NCBI GenBank assembly: GCA_903866825.1
Contig: CAIPPE010000220.1
Location: forward strand, 1-48,661
Direction of reading: 5' to 3'
DNA from: an uncultured Methylococcaceae bacterium
Lineage (GTDB): Bacteria; Pseudomonadota; Gammaproteobacteria; Methylococcales; Methylomonadaceae
DNA length: 48,661 nt
The position numbers and the translations under genes are program-made. Below, piece by piece: positions 9,401-18,872 of this stretch (positions are counted from its first letter, which is position 1; every line of letters starts with the position of its first letter). The notes beneath the pieces are model-generated. The model was not told the DNA's origin. It did no database searches and saw only the letters and a program-made list of their open reading frames with translations.

Positions 9401-10361
9401 CTTAAAGAAGCTCCAGCAGAAATATACCATTAAGGCAGAGCATAGTTTTGATCAAATCGCGACGGATGAGCTTAATTTCACGGGCTGTATTCAATGGGCT
9501 TTTGATGATTTGCCAGACACCTATCAATTTATCCAGAAAGGCCAAACGTTTATTGGTTTTCCGGCGATTATTGATGAAGGTGATAGTGTTGGGGTGCGTA
9601 TTTTTGATACCCAACAAAAGGCAGCGTTACAACATCAACAGGGGTTGATGCGTTTGTTTCAACTGCGTTTAAAGAAAGAATGTACTTATATCCTTAAGAA
9701 TATGCCGCAATCTGCTGTGGCTGAATTAACCTATAACCGGTTACCCAAGCACCCATTAATTCCAGCATTATCAAACGGACAATTAAGTGAGAATGCCTCC
9801 TATAAAGAGGATATGTTGTTTTTAATTTTTTACAGTGTATTTGTAGAAGGTAAAAAACTACGAACTCAAGAGGCTTTTGAAGCCTGTTTACAAGAAGGTA
9901 AGCCAGGTTTATTGGGTTTGGCTAATGAGTCAGGGAAGTTAGCTTTAGAGATCATGGCGCAGTATGGTGATATCAAAAAGACGGTTGAGCGGATATTAAA
10001 GCCTACTGACCCTTTGGCTAAGGATATAAATCAACAAGTAGATTTGTTGATTTATAGAGGCTTTATTCATCATACGCCTTATTATGCCTTGAAAGCGATG
10101 CCGCGTTATCTTAAGGCAATTCAATACCGTTTGGATAAGTTTGATAATAATGCTCAAAAATGTCAGGAGGTTAATCGCTATTCAACGCGGTTTTGGAATG
10201 ATGTTGAGAAGAAATCCAAGAAGAATCAGATTATCCCGGAGCAAGACCCGTTTCGATGGGCATTGGAAGAGTTCAGGGTGTCCCTGTTTGCCCAACAACT
10301 AAAAACAGCTTATCCAATATCGGTTAAACGAATGGATAAGCTGTGGGATGAGCGTGGATAA
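6432..10361 (+). CDS. hrpA: ATP-dependent RNA helicase HrpA
   Basis: A DEAH-box helicase of 1309 residues, the usual HrpA length (about 1300). Motifs in order: I GETGSGKTT (98-106), Ia TQPRRIAA, II DEAH (near 195), III TSAT, V ATNVAETSLT, VI QRAGRCGR (near 400). These are followed by HA2 and OB-fold regions and the long HrpA-specific C-terminal domain (DUF3418 type), which ends in the conserved YPISVKRMDKLW. HrpA resolves stalled ribosomes and takes part in mRNA processing in E. coli. The start ATG has no strong Shine-Dalgarno sequence. The last 60 bases double as a terminator for the convergent lnt transcript. Confidence 0.96.
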   Translation: MSSFDLVKQLTQQLPHCLNQDRHLLKRQLDRLRSELKKGKAVEASLSTLAGRIERSVATRNKRLASIPPINFPDLPVTGKKDDIAQLIKAHQVVIVCGETGSGKTTQLPKICLSLGLGAAGFIGHTQPRRIAARTVADRIAEELGEGIGKSVGYKIRFNDKTHADSLVKLMTDGILLAESQHDPYLSQYETIIIDEAHERSLNIDFLLGYLKWLLPKRPDLKVIVTSATIDTQRFSTHFNNAPIIEVSGRTYPVDMRYRPIITKEPLEGEEVDETIDELQNAILDAVDELYRDLRGDILIFLSGEREIRETTESLKKHHPTQYEILPLYSKLSVSEQERVFNPKGGKIRIVLATNVAETSLTVPGIRCVIDTGHARISRYSHRSKIQRLPIERISQSSANQRAGRCGRVAEGICIRLYSHDDYLARPEFTEPEIMRTNLSAVILQMIALNLGDIEDFPFIEPPEDKMIRDGKNVLHEVNALDKSGKLTEVGRQLAKLPTDPKLARMLLAAADEHCLTEVAIIVSALSVQDPREKPADKMQQADAKHVAFRHPESDFLTLLNIWNTFEVQKKHLSNSKLRKYCTDNFLSYIRMREWFDIHAQIMQVIKGDLKLHPNTDDASYEKIHRALLTGLLSNIGFRHEPYEYLGARGLKFFIFPGSGLHKLKPKWIMAAEQVETSKVYARNVARIEPEWVEHCAGHLVKHNYYDPHWEKKSARCMVSARTLLYGLTLQAGRKIPYDHVDPKAAREIFIRSALVDYDYHSNAPFYVANKKLLEEVGIIQHKGRRVDLVEDEQWLYQFYDHKLPAEIISGVTLDTWRKTAERGNPKLLFLTKEDLTREKDEDYVNEWDFPDSKKIGNLTIKLQYRFEPGHDEDGVTALIPVHQLNQMTQEPFDWLVPGLLEEKCVALVKALPKNIRKHFVPVPQMVKQCLEIEPDFKGLLQEWLGYRLRKLTGEAIPLNEWSFEGLTEHLKMNFRVIDDQGQLLDYGRDLKKLQQKYTIKAEHSFDQIATDELNFTGCIQWAFDDLPDTYQFIQKGQTFIGFPAIIDEGDSVGVRIFDTQQKAALQHQQGLMRLFQLRLKKECTYILKNMPQSAVAELTYNRLPKHPLIPALSNGQLSENASYKEDMLFLIFYSVFVEGKKLRTQEAFEACLQEGKPGLLGLANESGKLALEIMAQYGDIKKTVERILKPTDPLAKDINQQVDLLIYRGFIHHTPYYALKAMPRYLKAIQYRLDKFDNNAQKCQEVNRYSTRFWNDVEKKSKKNQIIPEQDPFRWALEEFRVSLFAQQLKTAYPISVKRMDKLWDERG
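10301..10344 (-). terminator. Terminator of the parA-lnt transcript, inside hrpA
   Basis: A perfect 12-bp inverted repeat (10305-10316 and 10333-10344; ACAGCTTATCCA against TGGATAAGCTGT) with a 16-base loop. Read on the minus strand the stem is followed at once by TTTTTAG, the form of an intrinsic terminator. It lies 30 bases beyond the lnt stop codon and entirely within the last codons of the convergent hrpA gene. Confidence 0.75.
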
Positions 10362-10373
10362 AATGGCGAGCTT

Positions 10374-11933
10374 TTAATGGCGCTGTTTTTTAAATCCTAT
10401 GATTAGCAGGATCACTAAACTGCTCCACAGTAATCCAGGCACTAACCAGAACCAGGACTGGTAAAAGGTTACAGGCGGATTCTTGAGATAAGGCACTTGA
10501 TAGATATCTGCCCAGGGTTTATGAATGGGGGATTGTTTAAGTATTTCCCCTGAAGCCAGTGAGACGGTTGAAATGCCCGTGTTTGTGACTCTTAACACCG
10601 GTCTACGAAATTCTATGCCACGAGCAAGCGTCATATACATGTGTTGATAAGGTTCTTGCCAAGAGCCATACCAGGAGTCATTAGTGACATTAACGATAAA
10701 TTCGGCACCTAGTTGAGCTAATGAGCGAGAGAAAGCAGGAAATAAACTTTCATAGCATATCTGTGCTCCCATTTTATAACCATTCCATTGAAGTAGCTCA
10801 GTGGGTCCTTTTCCTCTGGCGAATTGACCTGTATCTGGTAACCAGTCCCTAATTTGAGGGAAAAACTGTTCACCCGGTATGTATTCGCCAAAGGCTAATA
10901 AAATGGTTTTACTGTAATGAGGAGGAACGATCTCTCCGTCTTTATTTAAGACAAATAGGGAGTTAGTGATGAGTCGTGTGCTTTCTTCAACGCTGTAAGC
11001 ACCCGTGATTAAAGCCAGTTGTCTAGTACGAAGGAAGTCACTGAGAGCGGCAGGCAATGCATTGTTTTTAAATTGTTCACCCAGTAAAGCGGGGAAAGCT
11101 GTTTCTGGCCACAGCGCAAAGTCAACTTTCCTGTCACTGTTATTCTTAAGTGTTGCATCCGTTAGGGTAATATAACGATTCAATATTTCCCTGCTATAGC
11201 CTTTACCTAATTCAGCGGCCATCTTTTCTGAATTCTCAGTGCTGGCTTGCACTAATAAGGTTGAAAAGGCCGCATCCGGTTGCGGGAGTCTGGCTTTAAG
11301 CCATAAACCACCGACATTTAAAAATATGAAGCCGGTAATGACAGCAGCGAGAATGGCTTGTCCTTTGATCTCTTTACGTTTCTGCCAGGCAATGTAAAGA
11401 GGCAAGTTACAGAGTAAGGTAGCGGCACTGAGTCCACTAAAACCAATAAACTCGGCCCATTGATAAACGGGTATATTGGCTCCGTACCATGAATAGCCAA
11501 AGTTCCAGTCAAAGAGGGTTAAGGAATAGGTTTCACTTAAAATGGTTATAACGGCCATTAAGCTCAGTGAAAGACGATCTGACCAGTGAAACTTCTTGTG
11601 GCCGAGACACCATATTAAACCGGCTAAAGGAACATATAAATGCGCTATTAGGGCATATACGATCATGCCCACAACTGCAAATCCCCAATCTAGATGGGCA
11701 AATTCATGCAGTAGATAGGTAACCCAGTTAAAGCCAATTAAGGTGAAGACAAAAGAAGTGAGTAGTCCCCCCAGTAATACATTTTTTAAACTGTTTTGTT
11801 TTTTCCAGAATATCCACAGAGGGACGAAGCAGAATAACGACGCCCAAGGTGGAAAAGGTATATAGCTGGTCCCAATAAAAATGCCTGAGAGTAAGGGGAG
11901 TAGCCAAGCAAGTTTAGGGCTATTTTGGTTCAT
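10374..11933 (-). CDS. lnt: Apolipoprotein N-acyltransferase Lnt
   Basis: Lnt attaches the third acyl chain to the N-terminal cysteine of lipoproteins in the inner membrane. The 519-residue product has about seven hydrophobic segments in the first 210 residues, then a periplasmic nitrilase-type domain with the catalytic triad Glu277 (LWPETAFP), Lys342 (YSKTILLAFGEY) and Cys393 (AQICYESLF), then a last membrane helix at the C-terminus. I chose the ATG at 11933, giving MNQNSPKLAW. It overlaps the end of the parA-like gene by 14 bases, so translation is probably coupled. In E. coli lnt follows ybeX and lies near leuS; here it is separated from leuS by the parA-like and ybeL-like genes. Confidence 0.93.
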   Translation of the reverse strand: MNQNSPKLAWLLPLLSGIFIGTSYIPFPPWASLFCFVPLWIFWKKQNSLKNVLLGGLLTSFVFTLIGFNWVTYLLHEFAHLDWGFAVVGMIVYALIAHLYVPLAGLIWCLGHKKFHWSDRLSLSLMAVITILSETYSLTLFDWNFGYSWYGANIPVYQWAEFIGFSGLSAATLLCNLPLYIAWQKRKEIKGQAILAAVITGFIFLNVGGLWLKARLPQPDAAFSTLLVQASTENSEKMAAELGKGYSREILNRYITLTDATLKNNSDRKVDFALWPETAFPALLGEQFKNNALPAALSDFLRTRQLALITGAYSVEESTRLITNSLFVLNKDGEIVPPHYSKTILLAFGEYIPGEQFFPQIRDWLPDTGQFARGKGPTELLQWNGYKMGAQICYESLFPAFSRSLAQLGAEFIVNVTNDSWYGSWQEPYQHMYMTLARGIEFRRPVLRVTNTGISTVSLASGEILKQSPIHKPWADIYQVPYLKNPPVTFYQSWFWLVPGLLWSSLVILLIIGFKKQRH

Positions 11934-12702
11934 GAATTTCAGCGTATAAAGCTCGGAATTCATCACTCAATTTATGGGTTGGTACATAGTGAATTAAGGG
12001 TTGGGATACGGTGTGCGATTCCCTGACTTTAACAGAAGGTGAAATCATTGCGGCAAGTACGGGCAAGCCTTCAGCAATCAGTTCTTCAACGAGTTGTCGT
12101 GGTAAGTTAGCTTGTTTTTGGTATTGATTGACAACAATGCCTTCAATTTCCAGCCCCTGATTATGGTCTGCTTTAACTTCACTCACTGCTTGCATTAAGG
12201 TATACAGCGCTTCTCTGGCAAAGGTATCGCAGTCAAATGGGATTAAGCATTTGTTTGCTGCAATCAATGCAGATTGGCTATAAAAGTTTAATATCGGTGG
12301 CGTGTCCATATAGATGGCATCAAAGCCTTCCAGTTTATCTAACGCTTCTTTTAATTTAAAAATCTTAAAGCGTGATTCTAATCGTCCTTGTAAGGGTTCA
12401 AGGTCTGGGTGTGAGGGAGCAACAAAGAGATTGGGAAAGGGTGTTTCATGGATGATACTGTCGAGTCCACTCGTGTTGTTGCTTCCAAACAGAGAAAGAC
12501 TTAAGCAATCTTTGAAGAATAGGGCAATGGTCTTATCACTTTCAGTGACTTTGTGACCGAGTAAATATTGCGTAGAATTACCTTGAATATCCAGATCAAT
12601 GACCAGGGTTCGTTTACCCTCCATCGCACTGATAGCGGCTAAATTACAGGTAATCGTTGATTTACCAACACCGCCTTTCTGGTTGAAGATGACTCTGCGC
12701 AT
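11920..12702 (-). CDS. ParA/Soj-type ATPase (stand-alone)
   Basis: A 260-residue deviant-Walker P-loop ATPase of the ParA/MinD superfamily: KGGVGKST at 9-16, the second motif DLDIQGNST, and DTPPILNF as Walker B/switch II. The C-terminal part (LVEELIAEGLPVLAAMISPSVKVRESH) matches plasmid-type ParA proteins. No ParB gene or parS-like repeats lie nearby, and the partner gene is lnt instead. It may position some cargo other than the chromosome; its target cannot be read from sequence. The start has a good GAGGAA Shine-Dalgarno. It is transcribed together with lnt. Confidence 0.85.
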   Translation of the reverse strand: MRRVIFNQKGGVGKSTITCNLAAISAMEGKRTLVIDLDIQGNSTQYLLGHKVTESDKTIALFFKDCLSLSLFGSNNTSGLDSIIHETPFPNLFVAPSHPDLEPLQGRLESRFKIFKLKEALDKLEGFDAIYMDTPPILNFYSQSALIAANKCLIPFDCDTFAREALYTLMQAVSEVKADHNQGLEIEGIVVNQYQKQANLPRQLVEELIAEGLPVLAAMISPSVKVRESHTVSQPLIHYVPTHKLSDEFRALYAEIHEPK

Positions 12703-12761
12703 GCTATTCCTCGTTAAATCAATTAGATTAAAATATTATTATAAGCCTTGGGATACTAATA

Positions 12762-13247
12762 TCAAATGCGTATGAAAGTTTTAGCATGACACGCAGGGCA
12801 TTCAGGGATTTCACTGGCTGTTTTAAAAGCTATTTCTTTACCACATGCGTCACAAATGAAAGTGCCAGGTACGGTAATGTCGCCACTGTGATAGGTGTGT
12901 GTTTCTGCAAGTTGTTCTATTTTTGCTAATTCAATTCGGGTTTTGTCAGCAACACTCAAAAAGGCATCCAGGGTAAAGTTTTCTATCAGTTCAACATCAA
13001 ACTTGAACCATTCTGAGAGTGAGTTTTTATCTTCTTTAGCGGTTAACCCATTTGCAGCGTGTTCAACATCGCGTTTAACATAACCGGATATTTTATCCAG
13101 GTCTTCTTTGGATAAGTCACTTGATTGACTGGTTTTTTCTTTTGAAATTTCTAGGGCTTCAGCAAAAGAATGTAAGGTATCTTCCATAGTTTCATGAAGA
13201 TGTGTCATGAAATCGGAATAGGCAGCGATGAGTTTATTTTTATTCAT
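12762..13247 (-). CDS. YbeL-like zinc-ribbon protein (DUF1451)
   Basis: A 161-residue protein with a helical, acidic N-terminal two-thirds and a C-terminal zinc ribbon with two CxxC knuckles (CDACGKE and CPACHAK). This is the layout of the DUF1451/YbeL family. In E. coli ybeL is also divergent from leuS, which supports orthology. An upstream start at 13286 is in frame, but the ATG at 13247 follows CAGGAG at ideal spacing. The function of the family is not established. Confidence 0.8.
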   Translation of the reverse strand: MNKNKLIAAYSDFMTHLHETMEDTLHSFAEALEISKEKTSQSSDLSKEDLDKISGYVKRDVEHAANGLTAKEDKNSLSEWFKFDVELIENFTLDAFLSVADKTRIELAKIEQLAETHTYHSGDITVPGTFICDACGKEIAFKTASEIPECPACHAKTFIRI

Positions 13248-13330
13248 TGTTAGACTCCTGAAAAATGGCGCTTTAGATTTAAGCAACTGTGAGGTATTCT
13301 AACGCTTTTGACTGGTAAAAGACGAGAAGG

Positions 13331-15781
13331 ATGCAAGAAAATTATCAACCGCTCTCAATTGAGCAAGACGTTCAGGCCGCCTGGGAAACATCAGGGGTGT
13401 TTAATGTGTCGGAATCTTCTACGCAGGAAAAGTATTACTGCTTGTCCATGTTTCCTTATCCCAGTGGTCGATTGCACATGGGACATGTGCGTAATTACAC
13501 CATTGGCGATGTCATTAGCCGTTACCAGCGGATGCTGGGAAAAAATGTCATGCAACCGATGGGCTGGGATGCTTTTGGTTTGCCTGCGGAAAATGCGGCC
13601 ATGCAACATGGCGTGCATCCGGCTGACTGGACTTATCAAAATATCGATTATATGCGTGATCAGCTCAAGCAATTGGGTTTTGGTTATGACTGGAGTCGTG
13701 AAGTTGCGACCTGTGACCCTGATTATTACAAATGGGAACAATGGTTTTTCCTTAAGCTATTAGAGAAAGGTTTAGTTTATAAAAAGACGGCGCCCGTTAA
13801 CTGGTGTCCTAATGATATGACTGTTCTCGCAAACGAACAGGTTATTGATGGTTGTTGCTGGCGTTGTGATACTAAAGTTGAACGTAAAGAAATTGCTCAA
13901 TGGTTTTTAAAAATTACAGCTTATGCCGATGAATTACTGACCTCATTAGAAACGCTTGACGGTTGGCCTGAACAAGTTAAGACGATGCAAGCCAATTGGA
14001 TTGGCCGTTCTGAAGGGGTTGAAATGGATTTTCAGGTGCCTGAGTTATCTCAGCCCTTACGCATTTATACGACACGCCCTGATACTCTCATGGGGGTTAC
14101 GTATTTAGCGGTTGCTGCTGAACATCCTTTAGCGTTAAAAGCATCAGAGGGTAATCCGGCAATTTCAAGCTTCATTGAAGAATGCAAGACCATGGAAACC
14201 TCAGAAGCGGCTATGGAAACCATGGAAAAGCGTGGGATTGATTCAGGCATTAAAGCATTACATCCGATTACCGGAGACTCAGTTCCTGTTTGGATCGCCA
14301 ACTTTGTCCTAATGGGCTATGGCACAGGGGCTGTTATGGCAGTTCCGGCTCATGATCAACGTGATTATGAATTTGCCAATAAATACGGCATTGCTATCAA
14401 GCAAGTAATCTTCTCTAAAGACGGTGGTGCGGATGACTGCTCAGAACAGGCTTATACTACGAAAGGTATTTTAGGTCATTCAGGCGAATTTGATGGCTTA
14501 ACCTCCGAGCAAGCATTTGTTTCAATTTCTGAAGCATTAGAAAACGCTGAAAAAGGCATTCGTAAGGTTAATTTCCGTCTACGTGACTGGGGTGTTTCTC
14601 GTCAAAGATACTGGGGTGCGCCCATCCCAGTCATTTATTGTGATGATTGTGGTACTTTGCCCGTGCCAGAAAAAGATTTACCGGTCACCTTGCCTAGAGA
14701 TGTTGTGCTTGATGGCTCACAATCACCTTTAGTGGCGCATCCGACTTTCTCAAAAGTAGATTGTCCTTGTTGTGGTAAACCTGCTCGCCGTGAAACAGAT
14801 ACCTTTGATACCTTTATGGAGTCATCATGGTATTTTGCCCGTTTCGCCAGCAGCAAAGCAGAAAGTATGCTGGATGAAAGCGCGAAATACTGGCTACCGG
14901 TTGATCACTACATTGGAGGTATTGAACATGCGATTCTGCATTTATTGTATGCGCGTTTTTATACCAAATTATTACGTGATGAGGGCTTAGTTGTTTGTGA
15001 TGAGCCGTTTAAACGTTTATTAACGCAAGGCATGGTTTTAAAAGACGGCAGTAAAATGTCTAAGTCTAAAGGCAACACTGTTGACCCCCAAGAGTTAATC
15101 GCTCAATACGGTGCAGATACCGTTCGGCTGTTTGTTATGTTTGCAGCTCCTCCAGAGCAATCGTTGGAGTGGTCTGATAGTGGTGTTGAAGGTGCATTCA
15201 GATTTTTGAAAAGACTGTGGAGACAAGCCTACTTACATAATGAGGCAGGTGGTTCTTCGGTTGCTCTTGATAAGTCAACCTTAACTGAAGAACAGCAAGC
15301 TGTTCGCCGTCAGGTGCATCAAACGCTTCAAAAGGTGACTCATGATATGGGTGTTCGGATTATTTTTAATACGGCTATTGCAGCTAATATGGAGCTGGTT
15401 AATACTTTAACCAAGTTCACTGATGATTCAGATAATGGTAAGGCAGTTCGTCAAGAAGCGCTCGAAGCCATCGTTTTAATGTTAGCGCCGATTGTGCCAC
15501 ATATTTGTCATCAATTGTGGTTAGAATTGGGACATCATGAGGCCTTGGTTACTGCAAGCTGGCCTCAAGTTGATGAATCCGCTTTAGAGCAGGATTCAAT
15601 AGAATTGGTGATACAGATTAATGGTAAGTTACGTAGTAAAATCTCTGTATCGGCTCAAGCGACTTCAGAAGAAATTCAGGCACTAGCCTTGAACGATGAA
15701 CAGGCTATAAGGTTTATTGAAGGAAAAACTATCAGAAAGGTGATTGTTGTTCCTAACAAACTAATTAATATAGTGGTTTAA
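13331..15781 (+). CDS. leuS: Leucyl-tRNA synthetase
   Basis: A class I aminoacyl-tRNA synthetase that charges tRNA-Leu. The 816-residue protein shows HMGH at 49-52 and KMSKS at 575-579, the CP1 editing domain with the threonine-rich TTRPDTLMG segment, the zinc-like insert [10 protein letters not shown] ... [10 protein letters not shown], the MESSWYFAR segment, and a C-terminal domain ending in [14 protein letters not shown]. It is somewhat shorter than the E. coli enzyme (860). A GAGAAGG Shine-Dalgarno precedes the ATG. It heads the leuS-lptE-holA group conserved in gammaproteobacteria. Confidence 0.97.
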   Translation: MQENYQPLSIEQDVQAAWETSGVFNVSESSTQEKYYCLSMFPYPSGRLHMGHVRNYTIGDVISRYQRMLGKNVMQPMGWDAFGLPAENAAMQHGVHPADWTYQNIDYMRDQLKQLGFGYDWSREVATCDPDYYKWEQWFFLKLLEKGLVYKKTAPVNWCPNDMTVLANEQVIDGCCWRCDTKVERKEIAQWFLKITAYADELLTSLETLDGWPEQVKTMQANWIGRSEGVEMDFQVPELSQPLRIYTTRPDTLMGVTYLAVAAEHPLALKASEGNPAISSFIEECKTMETSEAAMETMEKRGIDSGIKALHPITGDSVPVWIANFVLMGYGTGAVMAVPAHDQRDYEFANKYGIAIKQVIFSKDGGADDCSEQAYTTKGILGHSGEFDGLTSEQAFVSISEALENAEKGIRKVNFRLRDWGVSRQRYWGAPIPVIYCDDCGTLPVPEKDLPVTLPRDVVLDGSQSPLVAHPTFSKVDCPCCGKPARRETDTFDTFMESSWYFARFASSKAESMLDESAKYWLPVDHYIGGIEHAILHLLYARFYTKLLRDEGLVVCDEPFKRLLTQGMVLKDGSKMSKSKGNTVDPQELIAQYGADTVRLFVMFAAPPEQSLEWSDSGVEGAFRFLKRLWRQAYLHNEAGGSSVALDKSTLTEEQQAVRRQVHQTLQKVTHDMGVRIIFNTAIAANMELVNTLTKFTDDSDNGKAVRQEALEAIVLMLAPIVPHICHQLWLELGHHEALVTASWPQVDESALEQDSIELVIQINGKLRSKISVSAQATSEEIQALALNDEQAIRFIEGKTIRKVIVVPNKLINIVV

Positions 15782-15858
15782 CCTGGGTTCTCACGTTGTT
15801 TTAAAATAGATTATTGGGAAGTATTTGCCAATAATCGATGGCTTTAATGGAGTGGTTT

Positions 15859-16356
15859 GTGCGGATAAAAAAGACAGTTTTTTTGATAATGGTGTTTCTT
15901 TTAAGTGCGTGTGGTTATCATTTGCGCGGGCCATTAACCTTACCGTCGGGTTTAAAAAGTATCTATTTAGAGAGTGCGTCGCCTCAGTTGCAAGAGCAAT
16001 TTAATGCATCGATGAAGATATCTTCGATACCGGTTGCTAACTCTCCAGAGAACGCCGGTTTAATTATTAGAATTTATAATGAAAATAATGATCGTAGGGT
16101 CTTGTCTCTAAGTTCGAGTGGAGTAGCGAATGATTTTGAATTAGATTATAACCTTGAGTATGAGCTTGTCGATTCTAAGAATAAGGTCTTGATGGCTAGA
16201 CAGCCACTGAGTATTAAACGGGAATATTATAATAATCAGCAGGCTGTTATCGCTAAAGACAACGAAGAGCAAATCATCCGTCACGAAATGTACCAGCAAG
16301 CTGTGCGATCAATTGTGGGTGGCGCTAAAGTTGCCTTAGACGCTAACTCAAAATAA
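15859..16356 (+). CDS. lptE: LPS-assembly lipoprotein LptE
   Basis: LptE is the outer-membrane lipoprotein that plugs the LptD barrel and delivers LPS to the cell surface. The product has a lipoprotein signal ending in the lipobox LLSAC, followed directly by GYHLRGP, the family hallmark. It then has about 145 residues of alpha/beta fold with the family YNLEYELVDSKNKVL-type strand pattern. I prefer the GTG at 15859, which follows GGAG and gives a normal MRIKKTVFL signal peptide. ATG codons at 15838 and 15847 in the same frame are alternatives without a clear Shine-Dalgarno. Only one base separates it from holA. Confidence 0.88.
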   Translation: MRIKKTVFLIMVFLLSACGYHLRGPLTLPSGLKSIYLESASPQLQEQFNASMKISSIPVANSPENAGLIIRIYNENNDRRVLSLSSSGVANDFELDYNLEYELVDSKNKVLMARQPLSIKREYYNNQQAVIAKDNEEQIIRHEMYQQAVRSIVGGAKVALDANSK

Positions 16357-16357
16357 G

Positions 16358-17383
16358 ATGCGTATCAAACCTGAGCAATTGAGTGGTTTGTTGCAAAAGG
16401 GTTTGATGCCTGTTTACTTTATAACGGGTGACGAGCCATTGCAGTTAGGTGAATTAGCCGACGAGATAAGGAAAGCAGCCAGGAAAAATGGCTATGACAA
16501 CCGTGAAATAGTCTCTGTTGAAACGGGGTTCGAATGGAATCAGTTAGCTTTCATGGCCGATTCCTTATCTATTTTTGCGGATAAAAAAATCATTGATTTA
16601 AGATTACCTTCAGGGACTCCAGGTGCAGAAGGTTCTAAAGCATTAATCAAGTATTGTGAGCGCCTATATGAAGATACGATCTTACTGATCACTGCAGGAA
16701 AAATAGATACTAAAGCTTTAAAGAGTCGTTGGGTTGAAGCCTTGGATAAACAAGGCTTGGTGATACAGGTGTGGCCACTGGAAGGGCAGGATTTAATTCG
16801 ATGGATACAGAATAGAATGCAGCGTCGGGGTTTGGTAGTTCAGCCCGATGGCGTACAGCTATTAGCAACTCGAATTGAAGGTAATTTATTGGCAGCCGCA
16901 CAGGAGATCGAAAAGCTTTATGTACTGTATGGGACTGGAAGCCTTAGTGTTCAGATGATAAATGATGTGGTGGCTGATAGCTCAAGATATGATGTTTTTA
17001 AGCTCATGGACACGGTGTTATCTGCAAACGTCAGTCGTATTTTTAAGGTCTTGTCTGGTTTACGATCTGAAGGGACCGCGGCTCCGATTGTGTTATGGGC
17101 GTTGACGCGGGATGCCAGACTTTTAATCAAACTTAAACTGGCGTTGGTTCAAGGCCAACATCAAGACACAGTATTCAAAAATAATAACATCTGGGATAAG
17201 CGTAAATCGTTGATCAGCCATGCATTAAAAAGATTGAGTGACCATGATTTGAATCATATATTGGTGACAAGCGCTATCGCAGATAGGCAAATTAAAGGGC
17301 AGCAGCCAGGTGATGCCTGGGAAACATTGCTGGCAATTTGTTTAACGTTTGCATCTTCTCCAGCAATGGTTAATATAAACTGA
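16358..17383 (+). CDS. holA: DNA polymerase III subunit delta
   Basis: HolA is the delta subunit of the clamp loader; it opens the beta sliding clamp. The 341-residue length matches the family (about 340). Visible features are the N-terminal PVYFITGDEPLQLGE segment typical of delta proteins, a degenerate AAA+ fold without a Walker A motif, the VWPLEGQDLIRWIQNRM segment, and the three-helix C-terminal collar with ALTRDARLLIKLK. It is probably cotranscribed with lptE and leuS. In many gammaproteobacteria nadD follows; here the rhamnose operon does. Confidence 0.93.
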   Translation: MRIKPEQLSGLLQKGLMPVYFITGDEPLQLGELADEIRKAARKNGYDNREIVSVETGFEWNQLAFMADSLSIFADKKIIDLRLPSGTPGAEGSKALIKYCERLYEDTILLITAGKIDTKALKSRWVEALDKQGLVIQVWPLEGQDLIRWIQNRMQRRGLVVQPDGVQLLATRIEGNLLAAAQEIEKLYVLYGTGSLSVQMINDVVADSSRYDVFKLMDTVLSANVSRIFKVLSGLRSEGTAAPIVLWALTRDARLLIKLKLALVQGQHQDTVFKNNNIWDKRKSLISHALKRLSDHDLNHILVTSAIADRQIKGQQPGDAWETLLAICLTFASSPAMVNIN

Positions 17384-17413
17384 GAATTCTCTTAAATTCA
17401 TTAGGATACATCC

Positions 17414-18313
17414 ATGAAAGGTATTATTTTAGCAGGTGGTAGTGGGACTAGGCTTTATCCTATTACCAAAGGTATTAGCAAGCAGTTAACACCGATCTAT
17501 GACAAGCCCATGATTTATTATCCGTTATCCGTATTAATGCTGTCAGGTATTACGGACATTTTAATTATTTCTACCCCTAAAGATTTACCTCGTTTTGAAG
17601 AGTTATTAGGCGATGGCTCTGATATTGGTCTTTCGTTTACTTACATAGAACAACCCTCACCCGATGGTTTAGCACAAGCCTTTATACTGGGTGCAGACTT
17701 TATTGGTGACGATGATGTGTGTATGGTGTTGGGTGACAATATCTTTTACGGTCACGGTCTGGTCGCCATGTTGAATCAAGCAGTAGCGAATGTTGCTGAA
17801 CAGAAGAAAGCTACAGTATTCGGTTATCATGTTAAAGATCCTGACCAATATGGAGTGGCTGAATTTGATGCCGAGGGGAATGTACTGTCGATTGAAGAAA
17901 AGCCTGCAAAGCCCAAGAGTAACTATGCGGTAGTGGGGCTGTATTTTTATCCCAATAGTGTCGTTGAGATTGCCAGAAACATTAAGCCGTCTGCACGAGG
18001 TGAGTTAGAAATTACCACGGTTAATCAAACTTATCTTGAACATGGCGACTTAAAGGTTGAATTAATGGGTCGTGGCTTTGCCTGGTTGGATACAGGGACT
18101 CATGAGTCATTACTGGATGCCTCTAATTTTATTCAAACGATTGAAAAGAGACAGGGTTTAAAAGTCGCTTGTATTGAAGAAATTGCTTATGAAATGGGCA
18201 ATATCTCGAAAGAACAATTAATCAGCCTAGCGCAGCCATTACTAAAAAATCAATACGGTCAATATTTGTTACGCCGTGCCGGTGAAGAAGAGAGTATCAA
18301 TGAAATTTATTAG
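17414..18313 (+). CDS. rfbA: Glucose-1-phosphate thymidylyltransferase
   Basis: Catalyses the first step of dTDP-L-rhamnose synthesis, glucose-1-phosphate plus dTTP to dTDP-glucose. The 299-residue protein has the nucleotide-binding [11 protein letters not shown] near the N-terminus, the [17 protein letters not shown] segment, the LGDNIFYG catalytic loop, VEEKP-like [11 protein letters not shown], and [15 protein letters not shown] Shine-Dalgarno-like AGGATA precedes the ATG. It opens a four-gene operon in which the genes overlap by 14, 8 and 1 bases. Confidence 0.97.
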   Translation: MKGIILAGGSGTRLYPITKGISKQLTPIYDKPMIYYPLSVLMLSGITDILIISTPKDLPRFEELLGDGSDIGLSFTYIEQPSPDGLAQAFILGADFIGDDDVCMVLGDNIFYGHGLVAMLNQAVANVAEQKKATVFGYHVKDPDQYGVAEFDAEGNVLSIEEKPAKPKSNYAVVGLYFYPNSVVEIARNIKPSARGELEITTVNQTYLEHGDLKVELMGRGFAWLDTGTHESLLDASNFIQTIEKRQGLKVACIEEIAYEMGNISKEQLISLAQPLLKNQYGQYLLRRAGEEESINEIY

Positions 18314-18872
18314 AACGGCTATCTCGGATGTCATCATCATTGAACCCACTGTGTTTGGTGATGAACGGGGTTATTTTGTCGAAACCTTTAGGCAGGATAA
18401 ATTAGAAGCCTTTTTAGGATTCTCAGTTAAATTCGTTCAGGATAATGAATCAAAATCCAGTCAGGGGGTTTTAAGAGGTTTGCATTATCAGTTGGCACCC
18501 GCCGCACAAACCAAGTTAGTGCGTGTGATTAAGGGTAAAGTGCTGGATGTGGCGGTGGATATAAGAGCCGGTAGTCCGACCTTTGGTCAGCATGTAAGCG
18601 TGGAACTGTCTGAGTACGATAAACGGCAATTGCTTATACCCCGTGGATTTGCACATGGTTTTGTGGTCTTAGAAAATGACACCATCTTTGCTTATAAGGT
18701 CGATAACTATTATTCACCAGAAAATGATAGGGGCTTAGCATTTGATGACCTTTCTATCGGTATTAACTGGGTAGTTGATAAACAACAATTGCAATTATCC
18801 GCAAAAGATCTGCATCAGCCTACGCTTGATAAAGCCGAGTTATTTGATTTTGCGAGTCCGCTTTATGTCTAA
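18300..18872 (+). CDS. rfbC: dTDP-4-dehydrorhamnose 3,5-epimerase
   Basis: A 190-residue cupin enzyme that epimerises C3 and C5 of dTDP-4-keto-6-deoxyglucose. Family signatures: [35 protein letters not shown] (with the catalytic His), [11 protein letters not shown], and [14 protein letters not shown]. The ATG at 18300 gives the normal N-terminus and overlaps the end of rfbA by 14 bases. The frame is open further upstream inside rfbA, but that would add non-family residues. Confidence 0.96.
   Translation: MKFIRTAISDVIIIEPTVFGDERGYFVETFRQDKLEAFLGFSVKFVQDNESKSSQGVLRGLHYQLAPAAQTKLVRVIKGKVLDVAVDIRAGSPTFGQHVSVELSEYDKRQLLIPRGFAHGFVVLENDTIFAYKVDNYYSPENDRGLAFDDLSIGINWVVDKQQLQLSAKDLHQPTLDKAELFDFASPLYV

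Noticed and set aside
16535-16550. A GGTTCGAATGG segment resembling a tRNA T-loop.
   Set aside because: It lies inside holA in a conserved coding context and lacks the flanking complementary stems.
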